57,956 nucleotides of DNA, taken from positions 10,279 through 68,234 of the forward strand of contig NW_014578581.1 in assembly GCF_000485595.1 (NCBI RefSeq), given 5' to 3'. The position numbers and the translations under genes are program-made. Below the pieces are notes generated by a model. The model had not been told where the DNA came from. It saw nothing but the letters and a program-made list of their open reading frames with translations, and did not search any database. This stretch comes from Priapulus caudatus (Eukaryota; Priapulida; Priapulimorpha; Priapulimorphida; Priapulidae). Of the stretch, positions 48,400 through 57,956 are shown piece by piece; the first letter of the stretch is position 1; each line of letters starts with the position of its first letter.

Positions 48400-50357
48400 C
48401 CTGCAAACGACGCATGTATTGTACAAAACAAGGGCAAACATGAATTTGTTTATGTTTGGTTTTTTATAAAATTAAAGTGTCAATGACACTGTAGCTCACC
48501 ACAAAAAAGGACACTTGAGTGAGTAAGAAGAAGTCAGTTTTAATTGAGCAACCATCGACGTACATTATAGAAACGATTGCCATCTGTATATCGCAATAAT
48601 AATTTATAAACCAAAATGAATCACAATTTGTGACGGTAGATGGCGCTATACCCGCTTTGTAGCAATGGCGCTTGAAATAAATAGGTTATGCTGCGTTCCG
48701 ACATGTTTTGTAAATCTTTACTCTAATATAGACGTTTTATCGGCAGAGTGGAGAGGAAATACCAATTTTTGCATTAAAGATATTGTCAATGAAATCTTGT
48801 AAAACGAACCAGACGAGTGTGACACCACAGACTGTTTGTGTTTATATAATATGCTATATAATTGCCAAACCCTACCTAATTTGCATAATTTTTTTTTAAA
48901 TATCAAAACCCCTAGCCCTTATTCATTCACATACCAAAAATGAGCAAAATCCGTTGAACCTGAACTGACTAATGGCAATTCCCATTTTTGCCAAAAAATT
49001 GCCGTGGCTCGAAAGTACGTCGACTGGCGTGCTTCAAAATAGGACGTTCCATATGGGAGCATAGCAGTAACAACTACACCCAATTTCAAACATGTGGGTC
49101 AAACGGTTCCTGAGTTATCGTTGACCGAAACCAAATGTTGACGGACGGACGACGGACGACGACCCATGGCAATAGCTCAGCTTGACGATGTCAAGGTGAG
49201 CTAGAAATGGACCCACTGTTACCAAACAATCTATTAGGCAAACAAACGTTACATATTCGGACCTTTCAAATGTTTCGTCGGACCTTCCAAAAATATTGAT
49301 GAAATGTCTCGGACTTGCGGGCAAAAACCCACTATTTTCAGCCCCTGGTAGTGTGGTTTAATAGATTGATCAATGATAAAACTTAACAGAGATTGTTCCC
49401 CACAAGCAACAAGGCTTATTCCAGACACGCAAGATCTCTCATACAAGGACAGACTGAATATAATTGAAATACTGAGTATGAGTTACTGCAGGATTCAGGG
49501 TTACATGATTGAAATATACTAACTCAAACATGGCCACTACAGCACTAGTTTCAAACTATTACAATTTAGCATTGACGGTAGAAATAGAGAACATGTATGC
49601 ATATAAATTTAACGAAATAAAATATGCAACTGTTTTACGCCAACACTTATTTGGACTGCTTATGACTGACTTGTGTAATGCAATCTCAGGAAGTTACACT
49701 TTAAATGCACTGCCAATAAATTCTGTCAAAGTATGGACAGAGTGGCAAGTCACCGCGTCTTTCTTAACAAGCTGGCATTGGCCCTACTGTCAGTGCCCTT
49801 CACCAACAATAGCTAATGGGGCGACGGGGTTAGGGCTAGCAGCTAAGCCCCTCCCAAACTGGGAACTGTTCTTGGTGACATCTAACGAGAGGATTCTGTG
49901 CCTTCTTTGAAGGGACGACTTGACAAACCTAGGATAGACATCCAGTATCACCCATGCTATTAAAGTGGCCTGACATGCTTCTAGCCTGCAGTTGAATAAG
50001 ATAAGATAAGGTGTGATAAGATAAGAAATAGGCTCCAGTGAATGACTGGATAAGGAGTGGTGGAGGTGAAAGGAGTTAACGGCAACAAAATAATTTAGAA
50101 AGACAGTCACAGTCTAACAGATACTGGCTGTATTGTTTCTATTGTGAATCACTGGTAAGTGTGAAGTACTGGGAACACAAATAGGTGTACCACCATAGCA
50201 CCGCATCACACTGTAGCCTAGAGCCAGGCTGTACTGTAATAGGCGATAAGGGACTACAATGTTAGAGCTCATTAATTGCGTGTTAACCCGACTAAGCTGC
50301 AATCCTAACGTCAATTTTGCAAAGGTATAGTCGTTTCTGAATAACAGTACTACTCGT
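48400..50357. other. Repeat-rich non-coding region
   Basis: Includes a dispersed-repeat motif around 49135-49205 (GACGGACGGACGACGG followed by CAATAGCTCAGC), a short AAGATAAGATAAGGTG simple repeat near 49996-50030, and open frames without any recognisable domain. No gene is supported. Confidence 0.5.
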
Positions 50358-51521
50358 AGTACTACTACTACTAGCTCTAGTACTATAGCCCGTGTACAGT
50401 TGCCGCAGGGCTATATATATATAGAACATTTTGTGCCAGGTTTCGTAACTGCACCTGTCCCACAATGCTTCCACGAAAAATGGCTCACAAAACGCAAAAA
50501 GCCCGATCATTTTGTGTTTTGTGAGCCATTTTTCGTGGAAGCATTGTGGGACAGGTGCAGTTACGAAACCTGGCACAAAATGTTCTATAGCCCGGCCCAA
50601 GGATAGAGAACATGGGGTGATGGGTCCCAATATTCCAATGAGCCTAACCCTAACCCTAACAATAACCCTAACCATAACCCTAACCTATTAATATTGATAT
50701 AATATTATATTTATATTGATGTAAATGAGATTGGTTTTATTGGGACCCATGTTCTCTATCCTTGAACCCCTATGACCACGGAGTACTACAATTAGAATAC
50801 TGAATAGCGAGGTAGGCCTACCTGACTACTGACTACTGTCAGTGTCAGCGCAAAACTTAGCTCTAGTACTATAGCCCGCTTACATTAACTGCCGCTGGCC
50901 AGCTGCTGGCCAGCTGCAGCCGCTGTAGCTCTAGTACTATAGCCCGCTTACATTAACTGCCGCTGGCAGCGGCCACATACATTACATTAACGGCCGGTTA
51001 CATTAACGGCCAGCGGCCAGCGGCAGTTAATGTAAGCGGCTATAGTACTAGAGCTACAGCCGCTGGCCAGCGGCAGTTAAGGCCGATGAAAGTTGATGTC
51101 ATGGTTCTCGTCAGCGCCCGCATCAAATTTTACTCCCGCACCAAAAAAGTTCAACACTCATCGCTGACGAAATTCCCGCATCAAAAAGTCCCCATATGAA
51201 ATTCCCGGCTCAAAAAATCAACAATCTACAGTCAGCACTACATGTATGGAAGACAAACAGTAAAAATTTGAGTAAAAACTGTCCACAAAGAAGTTACGAC
51301 ATTTTTCAATCTTATTTTGCATATGTACAAGACCTGATACCCTCACTTAAGTTCTATTGCAGTATTGGTTTGTATATGAAAGATGAATGTTGATCTAAAT
51401 CCCTCATCAAAATCTCAACAATGCCTGACGAGAACCATGAAATCAACTTTCATCGGCCTAATGTAACTTGAGTTGTAGTTGTAGTTGTAAGCGGGCTATA
51501 GTACTACTACTAGAGCTACGC
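50358..51521. repeat. Nested foldback cluster
   Basis: Outer arms TAGCTCTAGTACTATAGCCC (about 50373) and GGGCTATAGTACTACTACTAGAGCTA (about 51493) enclose at least four inner palindromes: 50421-50590; about 50603-50640 with 50728-50760 (AGAGAACATGG / CCCATGTTCTCT), whose loop holds CCCTAA-type repeats; CTGCCGCTGGCC-type arms at about 50880-51075; and 51081-51114 with 51425-51458. No coding content. It is best read as successive insertion of foldback or MITE elements into one another. Confidence 0.85.
50421..50590. repeat. Near-perfect hairpin with 74-bp arms
   Basis: ATAGAACATTTTGTGCCAGG at the left end pairs with CCTGGCACAAAATGTTCTAT at the right end; the arms are virtually identical throughout with a loop of about 22 bases. 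Near-perfect arms suggest recent origin or gene conversion. Confidence 0.93.
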
Positions 51522-54210
51522 AAAACTCAAATGAGTTTAGGCCTAATAGTAATAGTAATAGGCCTATACAGTTAAATAATATTGAACACCGACACACCTG
51601 TAGAATAGTGATATCCTTCATGCTGCGAATATTATAATGCAGCGCTAGTATATTATTCCTTTCGACTGGAATCTATATATATTCATTATTAATCCAGTCT
51701 CCTACTCCAAAAACCATCGCCAACTTTAAAACAAGTGAACACTCCTATAATTATTTTATTTCCTTTTCCTTTATATTATTTTCTATTTAATTTAAGATTT
51801 TTAATCAAAACAGTAAGATTATTTTAGGAAACTCAAGTTATAAAATCAGAAATAACAATGTATAAATTCCAAATAATAACTAGACAGGGGGCACTCAAAG
51901 AGAGTGCATACCTCCGCGAGCGTGTAACATGAGCGTGAGCGGGGAACCCGGGGCAAAGTGGACCGAAGAAATTTGGTTGGCCAAAACGCTGTGAAAGAGC
52001 GAGACAAAGTGAAATGTTTGGCTCTAATCCTTTGGCTTAGGACAAGAACTAACAGGCGGTACAAACAAAGTTAATTAAAAAAGCCGACTTATGAAATAAC
52101 AAAATAAAAATTTATAAAATAATTTCATTTGGCCCCAGACCCCGGGCCAAATCAAAACCGTTAAGGACAAGGTGGAATGCCATCTACCCATGAGTATGTC
52201 TCAAAAAGTGCGTCCTCTTCAGTGTCTAACTCTGACACATCAAATTCATAGTTGCGTACATTGGCCTAAACTATGAACGAAAAATGCCATTAAGCGCTAT
52301 ACAATAATAGGTCAGGGAAGACACAGTTTATGCCATGTACCGAGTAGGTTTAAAATGATGGCAAAACAACATAGCCTACCTCTACAGAGTACCCCATAAA
52401 TCATAAAAATCAATCTGATAAGAATATAACATTAGGCCATGATATCAAATATGGCCGGGGCAAAGTGGAACCGCTGTCACTTTGCCCCATCCACTTTGCC
52501 CACCCGACCACATGATAGTCTAGACATGTGCAGTTAGCCTGCAGCACAAACTACGCAAAGCATTCATCATGTCAATCAGGCACACATATGCCTTAATCAA
52601 CAAAAGAGGCCTACAAAAACACAAGATCACAAGTGATTAGCAGATGAATTACTTTTAAGCAATAACCGTTCAAACACATAAAAATACAGACTTCCGTCAA
52701 AAAAATACACAGCGGATCAGCAAATCGGCATCGATCAAAACGCAGCATCAGCAACTGAGCTTATGAAAACAGTCACAGAATAGATGGGCATTAACATAAC
52801 TGCGCGACAATTCCACTTGCCCTGTGTTCCGCTTTGCACCGGTTCCCTAGCAGTGTAAACAGCGGCCTCGCGCGCTGACGGACGCCCTAAGCCGAGCTGG
52901 TGTTGAATCGCATCGCGCTAACGCACACAACACACACACGAACACACACAGCGAACACACACACGAACACACACACGAACACACACCGAGACCGATACAT
53001 AACGTAATAACGTGTCTATATATACGACAGCGTCTCGGCTACCACACACACACACACACACACACACACGCCGCGCGCACCCGCACACGCACACGCACAC
53101 GCACCACGCAGACACGCACACGCACACGCACACCGAACACGCACACGCACTGGCCACACGCACACGCACACGCACACGCACACACACATACACACACACC
53201 ACACACACCACGCGCGTGCCGTGCAAGTACGACGTGTGTCATCATATAGTATAGTATACCGACACGCAAGGCGAAGCGGGCATGAGCGCTAAGTCAACAT
53301 ACATTACCACATCTCATATACTATACAGCAAATCCCTTTCCTAGTATTGCACATTATTCACATACGCCCACCACGCCATAATTTAGTTGAATAAGCGAAT
53401 GTTGGGTATGGTGAAGATGCAGAGTGTCCGCCAAAATGGTAAACGTCATTTTAGGTTTGGGCCGCACATCTACTGCACGAACGCAAATTGTAAGATTGTG
53501 CAAAATCGCAAGCTTGGGTACAACACGCACGACCCACACACACGCACACCGCGCGCAAAACAAGGTACCAATAAATATAATCGAATCAAATATTGACCTT
53601 GTATATAATACCATGGGCCACCAAAAGATGTATCATAGTGTAGTGTCTTCTTATATAAGTTCCCAGCTGCTATTCGGCTGCGAAGATTTTACAATAGCGA
53701 ATATAACCACAAATAGATTACCTACTAAACCATCAAGTGTGACACGGATAACAATGCTGTGCCGCCACAACTATTGGCTATGCCCCTTATAACTAGGAAC
53801 CACATAGCACCTAAAAATTGCAAACGGAGTTAAAATTCGATCGTTACATCTCGAGTCATCTTTCTGAATGATACGCCAATTTATATGTGCATAGGCAGCG
53901 TTCCAGTTTGTCCATTTCCATTTCATGAAACTGTTTGCATCCATAGCGCAGAGGTCATAATAACGCGTGCAATGATTATGTGTCAGCATAACGGATGATC
54001 AGCCTAATCAGCACTGCCGTTCCAAAGATTTCATTTAGACACTATGAAAGCTTTGAATGATGCAAGAACCAGAAAAACCCGATATGTAATTTAGGCCAAA
54101 ACAACAACAAAAGCAAAAGGCATCAAATTCGAGTCTTGGAACGGCCCGTGAGAAACCAACATACGCATTCTCTTACAGATTGCAAATGTAGTAAATCAGC
54201 TGGAAAGAAA
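51522..54210. other. Non-coding region, no gene recognised
   Basis: Contains a small palindrome around GGGGCAAAGTGG and CCACTTTGCCC (about 52456-52503) and the CA-rich array at 52918-53215. The short open frames have no recognisable domain. Confidence 0.5.
52918..53215. repeat. (CA)n/(CACG)n microsatellite
   Basis: About 300 bases of CACA and CACG repeats with GAACACACACAC interruptions. Frames through it are artefacts. Confidence 0.96.
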
Positions 54211-54230
54211 TGGTGCGCTGAAAAGGCCGT
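54211..54230 (-). terminator. Histone 3' stem-loop of H2A
   Basis: The minus strand reads ACGGCCTTTTCAGCGCACCA, 30 bases after the H2A stop, followed by TTTCTTTCCAG as a possible downstream element. This is the replication-dependent histone stem-loop with one stem mismatch. Confidence 0.8.
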
Positions 54231-54259
54231 GGTTTCACTGGTACAGGCGCTGATCCCAT

Positions 54260-54610
54260 TTAATGGCCTTGGCAGACGTGCTTTGGCAGCAGGACAGCCT
54301 GGATGTTGCAAACACCTCCCTGCTGACTGTGACTCCGGAGAGCAGCGTTCACTCCTGCGCTCGTTGCGGATGGCCAAGCTGCAGATGACGTGATAATCCT
54401 TGACTCTGTTCGCGAGCAGCGTACCGCCAACTCAGCACCTCAGCGGTCAGTATCAAAGACGGCGCCAGGTAGACGAGCTCCAGCGCAACCCCTCTCGCAA
54501 GTGCCCTTACGAGCAGACGATGAATAAGTCCAACAGGGCACGGCAGTCCAGCGCGGACTGCTTCTGCCTTCCACTTTGCTCTCACTTTCCTCCCTTCTCA
54601 CATCAGACAT
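54260..54610 (-). pseudogene. Histone H2A, frame disrupted
   Basis: Begins ATGTCTG and ends GGCCATTAA. In shifting frames it reads RAGLPCPVGLIHRLL, VYLAP, LTAEVL and SRHLQLGHP, matching RAGLQFPVGRIHRLL, the PVYLAA/YLTAEVLEL helix and PRHLQLAIRN of H2A. Many one- or two-base deletions and insertions break the frame; the length is 351 bases against roughly 375-390 for an intact gene. The promoter and 3' stem-loop look intact, so either a young pseudogene or, perhaps more likely, unpolished sequence of a multicopy histone array. Confidence 0.85.
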
Positions 54611-54901
54611 TTGATGAAGAATCGTATACGCGACTAAAACGGACGACATGTAAGCCCTAAACTCACACAGCCCTATTTAACTTCAAATAAGACTACGGAC
54701 CTTCGCGCCCACCAATAGGCAGCGCGAGTGGTGTACTTGCGCGAACAAGTTTAACGCTAACAGTGTGCCGATCCCTCTGTCCGCCGCTTCCGCTCGATGA
54801 CACGGATAATGGGTTGAAAATGTCAGTTCTCTCTCATCCGCCCCTGTCCTATAAAATATGGCCAGCGTCTACCGTACCTGCGCAAACACGTATCGACACG
54901 C
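54611..54901. promoter_or_regulatory. Bidirectional H2A/H2B promoter
   Basis: About 290 bases between the two start codons. TATAAAAT at 54850-54857 lies 45 bases before the H2B start; TTAAATAG on the minus strand (54673-54680) lies about 63 bases before the H2A start; a CCAAT box is at 54712-54716. Shared promoters of this type are usual for H2A/H2B pairs. Confidence 0.75.
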
Positions 54902-55256
54902 ATGCCGCAAAGCCAAGGAAACAGCCCGTGAAGAAGGCCGGCAAGCGCAGAAGAGCCTAACGATGGCAAGAAGAGAGGAAGAACAGAAAAGGAGAGCTAC
55001 CAGCATCTACCAAACAAGTCGAAGCAGCGTTCACCCAGACACCGGCATCTCAGCAAGGCGACTGTGACATCTGAACAGCTTCGTCAACGACATCTTCAGC
55101 GTATCGCGGCGAGCTCCCCGTCTGGCCACTACACAGCGCTCAACTAACTCGAGCAGAGCTCCAGACTGCTGTCCGTCTCATCCTTCCCGAAGCGCAAAGC
55201 AACGCAGTATCGGAGGCAACCAAGGCAGTCACAAACGTACACCCACATCCAAGTAG
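54902..55256 (+). pseudogene. Histone H2B, frame disrupted
   Basis: Starts at ATGCC; after a one-base shift it reads AKPRKQPVKKAGKRRRA, then GKKRGR, ESY and IY, VHPDTGIS, SFVNDIF, LQTAVRLILP and AVSEATKAVT in successive frames, with stop TAG in place. Several indels disrupt it, most of them apparent deletions, for example in the RLAHYNKRSTITSRE region. The upstream TATA box and downstream stem-loop favour a genuine histone gene with sequence errors over an old pseudogene. Confidence 0.86.
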
Positions 55257-55285
55257 CAGTCAAACGCCGTACCAGTTAACCAACC

Positions 55286-55307
55286 GGCGCCTTTGTTCAG
55301 GCCACCA
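55286..55307 (+). terminator. Histone 3' stem-loop of H2B, imperfect
   Basis: GGCGCCTTTGTTCAGGCCAC starts 30 bases after the H2B stop, the same spacing as for H2A. It deviates from the GGCYCTTTTCAGRGCC consensus by small indels, as does the gene itself. CCTTCCAGAAATGA follows as a possible U7 target. Confidence 0.65.
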
Positions 55308-57956
55308 TTCCTTCCAGAAATGATTACTACATTGCACAACCTGCTCCATCATCATGTTTTAACGATATTCAACCGATGCCGCTAACACAGTGGCTGCGTA
55401 TACCTCATTATTATGCATTTAACCTACTCTGTTACTTCTCAATCGCCGACGTCCCATTAAACCTGGTTTCTAATCCAACCCTGTCTCGTCACAACGCAGC
55501 ACGAATTGTATCGTATATCTCTCACCGCACTACCCCATGTCCTTCCTCTCTGTCGATAACTACTACGTATTTTAAGACATTTGCAATCGTAAGAAGAACG
55601 AAACTCCTATAATACAACTCACACTGAAATTCCCCACCCCCCATTGTGACATCCTCTTATATTAGGTATTCCACAGTAGCACTGTCTCGCCAAAAACCCT
55701 GTATTAAATGAATTTTTTGCTTCATACATGTCGATTGAACAACATATAAAGCAAGAAACAATATAGCACTACGAGAGGTAGCTATGCTTTACACCAAAAT
55801 TTCTCAAGCAAATCAGACTCAATTCATCCCAATCAATAAAAAATGAATAAAACGAAAAATTTTTAGCCTTTACATCTAAATTCCGCTCACGCTCCTATGC
55901 TGTGTGGCTATTGGCGCATGTTATCGTTCAATTTAACTGTTTAGAACAGGGCACAGTTCATCTCAGTTCCGTTAGTTCTGCTCAGTTCTAGAACGGCTAA
56001 TTCGCCGACAAGTCACTACTACATTAGAGTGCGACATATGCACTATGACAAACAATCTTATCCTACATACCACAGTACTTATATACTGTTGCTAAAGGTC
56101 CACACATAGAGAACTGCGATTCCTAGATATATAGGCGTTGAGAATATTGAGCGCGTATTAGATTGAGAGCGGGAAAACGTTTTGTGTATCCACAAGGCAC
56201 TTGACCTTTCATTTATAAAATGATAGCAAATAAACACTGAATTGTATTTTAGCTGCGAATCTCACTGTTTATCTCTCTCTATGCCTTTTATAGCAATAGA
56301 TCCCGTAAATGCAAACGCAACACACAATCTCACCACACAGAGCCTCTGGCACGCACGCACGAAAGCAATACAATTTTGTGAAAAGTTACTGCCTGTATGG
56401 ATAGCTTGTGCACGATACGAAAAAAAACTGCGAAAGATTGCACACTCTTGAAACGAATTAACAGGCCGTGTGCTTTTATTACATTATGCACACGAGACTC
56501 AGACGCATCTTCAATCCGCTTCTACAATCTAGTAAATGCCTCTCGCCAAAACAGCTGATGTAGTGTTACCGATTAGGAGTAACTCGCAGCTAAAACCAAC
56601 CTATAGATGAGTGTGCTGATACATCTCCTGTCTATAAGCCTTGTAACTTATCTTAAATTAAAACTATTTGCCAACCATATCTAAATAAATAAAATAAATA
56701 GAACGCTGAAACGAACCTAAATAAGGGAGAAAATGCTCAAAGGGTGTTCCAATGAGAGATAGCTTGCACATCGTACGTCACGATGTGACTGCCTCCTCGC
56801 AGTTTATGATTAGTGTTAACAGTTCTACGATAGGCGGCAGCTATAAACACCTAGAGACGAACACGTTATCCCGGAACGCCGGCCGTCAAAGTGCAATGAA
56901 TGCAAGGAATGAACAGTACTTTGGTTTTCTAAAATAGCTGGTAGCACGTGCCGACCGGCGTAGCCTACACGGTAGCCGCCAACAAGATGACGATGTCTGA
57001 TAACCCACAATACGGCCGGTAGTGAGCACGGCAGTGCAGTGAAAGGGCGACAACTTGCGTTACCTAGACAAATAGCAATTAATGTGCCCAGCTTTCCGTC
57101 CAAGGCAACCAAACGGCCGCTTTTTAGAGCCATCCACCTCTCCAGAAAAAGACGTCGGCATGCAAACTGGCGTCAAGAAGCATCAATGCGCGATTAAAGA
57201 GGCAAGACCATGCACTATGCTACGGCGCTTCATGACCGTAGGTGATGAACAAACCCAAGACGCCCTGGCAGTAACTGCAGCTATTGTATATGCTAGCAGA
57301 TAATAACAACCTATAATGCTTATGGCCTGTGCGTGCCTATGCTTGCAACGATATAGACCAACAGAATGGAGAAGCGATAGCGCGCCTTTGTTGACTCACC
57401 CACATAACAAGAAAAATAAGCATGGAGCTTTGTGTGCGTATGGAAGGTACATACCAATTTGCCAAAACTTATAATAACACCCGTAAGCAAACCCGACTTT
57501 ATTACTCGCACAATTTTTCACCATGTAGCCACAAGGTAGGCACGTAAACAGACTCTAGCCGAAATCGCCATATAGCAAGCCAATCTGATATAACCGTTAA
57601 TGAGTACTACCCCCTGCAAATGTCACGTAAACATACACCGCTAACGTAGAGGCTATTGAACGAAAAAAGTCTGCCTGCATCGGTAATAATTTGGCAGCAG
57701 CATTACTAAAAGATGTTCCTAATAAGTAAAACCCGTTGACAAAACATCGACTGCGATGTGTAGCACACACCCGCCACAAATGTCGGCATCATCTTTAGAT
57801 TTAGTGATGGGCACTTCGAGTGATACGGGGAATGTACAATTCTAGCTTTACATATAATAACAAATACCCGCCAATATAACACAACATCTTGTCACCAACA
57901 CACAATTATTCATCCGCCTTGTTACGTCGTGCTTAAAATTACGATAAGATTCGTAT
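55308..57956. other. Region with no recognised feature
   Basis: Mixed-composition DNA with short open frames only. I looked for H1, H3 and H4 coding motifs and tRNA-like elements next to the H2A/H2B pair and saw none. Unpolished sequence could hide short genes here. Confidence 0.4.

Noticed and set aside
49520-49531. Possible tiny TDRD12 first exon reading MFEL before GTATAT
   Set aside because: Phase fits VRNPGLF, but twelve bases and a weak donor are not enough evidence, and about 2.9 kb separates it from the next exon.

Overview
This is an animal nuclear genome window. Genes are split into many short exons with GT..AG introns. The gene set contains TDRD12 (an animal germline piRNA factor), an IRE1/RNase L-type kinase-KEN protein and a divergent H2A/H2B histone pair. 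Cut-and-paste DNA transposons and MITEs are abundant, and TTAGGG-type arrays occur inside some repeats. The long-TIR transposon family and several repeat motifs are ones I associate with marine invertebrates; the phylum cannot be fixed from this sequence alone.

Layout. (1) 3-5586 is an indel-riddled second copy of 6870-12327, ending in a 25-N gap (5587-5611). It looks like two overlapping contigs or haplotypes that were scaffolded without being merged. (2) 5612-6869 is intergenic, with foldback repeats and one short signal-peptide-like ORF. (3) 7788-18175, minus strand, is one phase-consistent gene of 11 exons and about 2,045 residues: ankyrin repeats, a helical domain, about 1,000 disordered residues, a pseudokinase and a KEN domain. 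This is RNase L-like, but much longer, and key catalytic residues of both enzymatic domains are replaced. (4) 18176-20133 is intergenic, with a microsatellite and a MITE. (5) 20134-46662, minus strand, is a TDRD12 orthologue reconstructed as 38 coding exons and about 2,378 residues, with only the first coding exon missing. Order: extended Tudor 1, long disordered insert, degenerate DEAD-type helicase, CCCH finger, extended Tudor 2, an extra extended Tudor, an armadillo-repeat block, CS domain, acidic tail. Its last intron holds a 3.4-kb DNA transposon with roughly 300-bp inverted ends. (6) 46663-54210 is repeat-rich DNA, including a MITE, hAT-like ends and a nested foldback cluster at 50.36-51.52 kb. 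(7) 54211-55307 is a divergent H2A/H2B pair with a shared promoter and histone 3' stem-loops, but both reading frames are broken by indels. (8) 55308-57956 shows nothing I recognise.

Function. TDRD12 acts in piRNA-guided transposon silencing. The KEN protein belongs to the IRE1/RNase L fold, used elsewhere for RNA cleavage in stress and antiviral responses. The two genes lie head-to-tail on the same strand about 2 kb apart. Any functional link is speculation. The central candidate novelty is the ANK-pseudokinase-KEN gene outside the usual RNase L architecture, followed by the armadillo-containing TDRD12.
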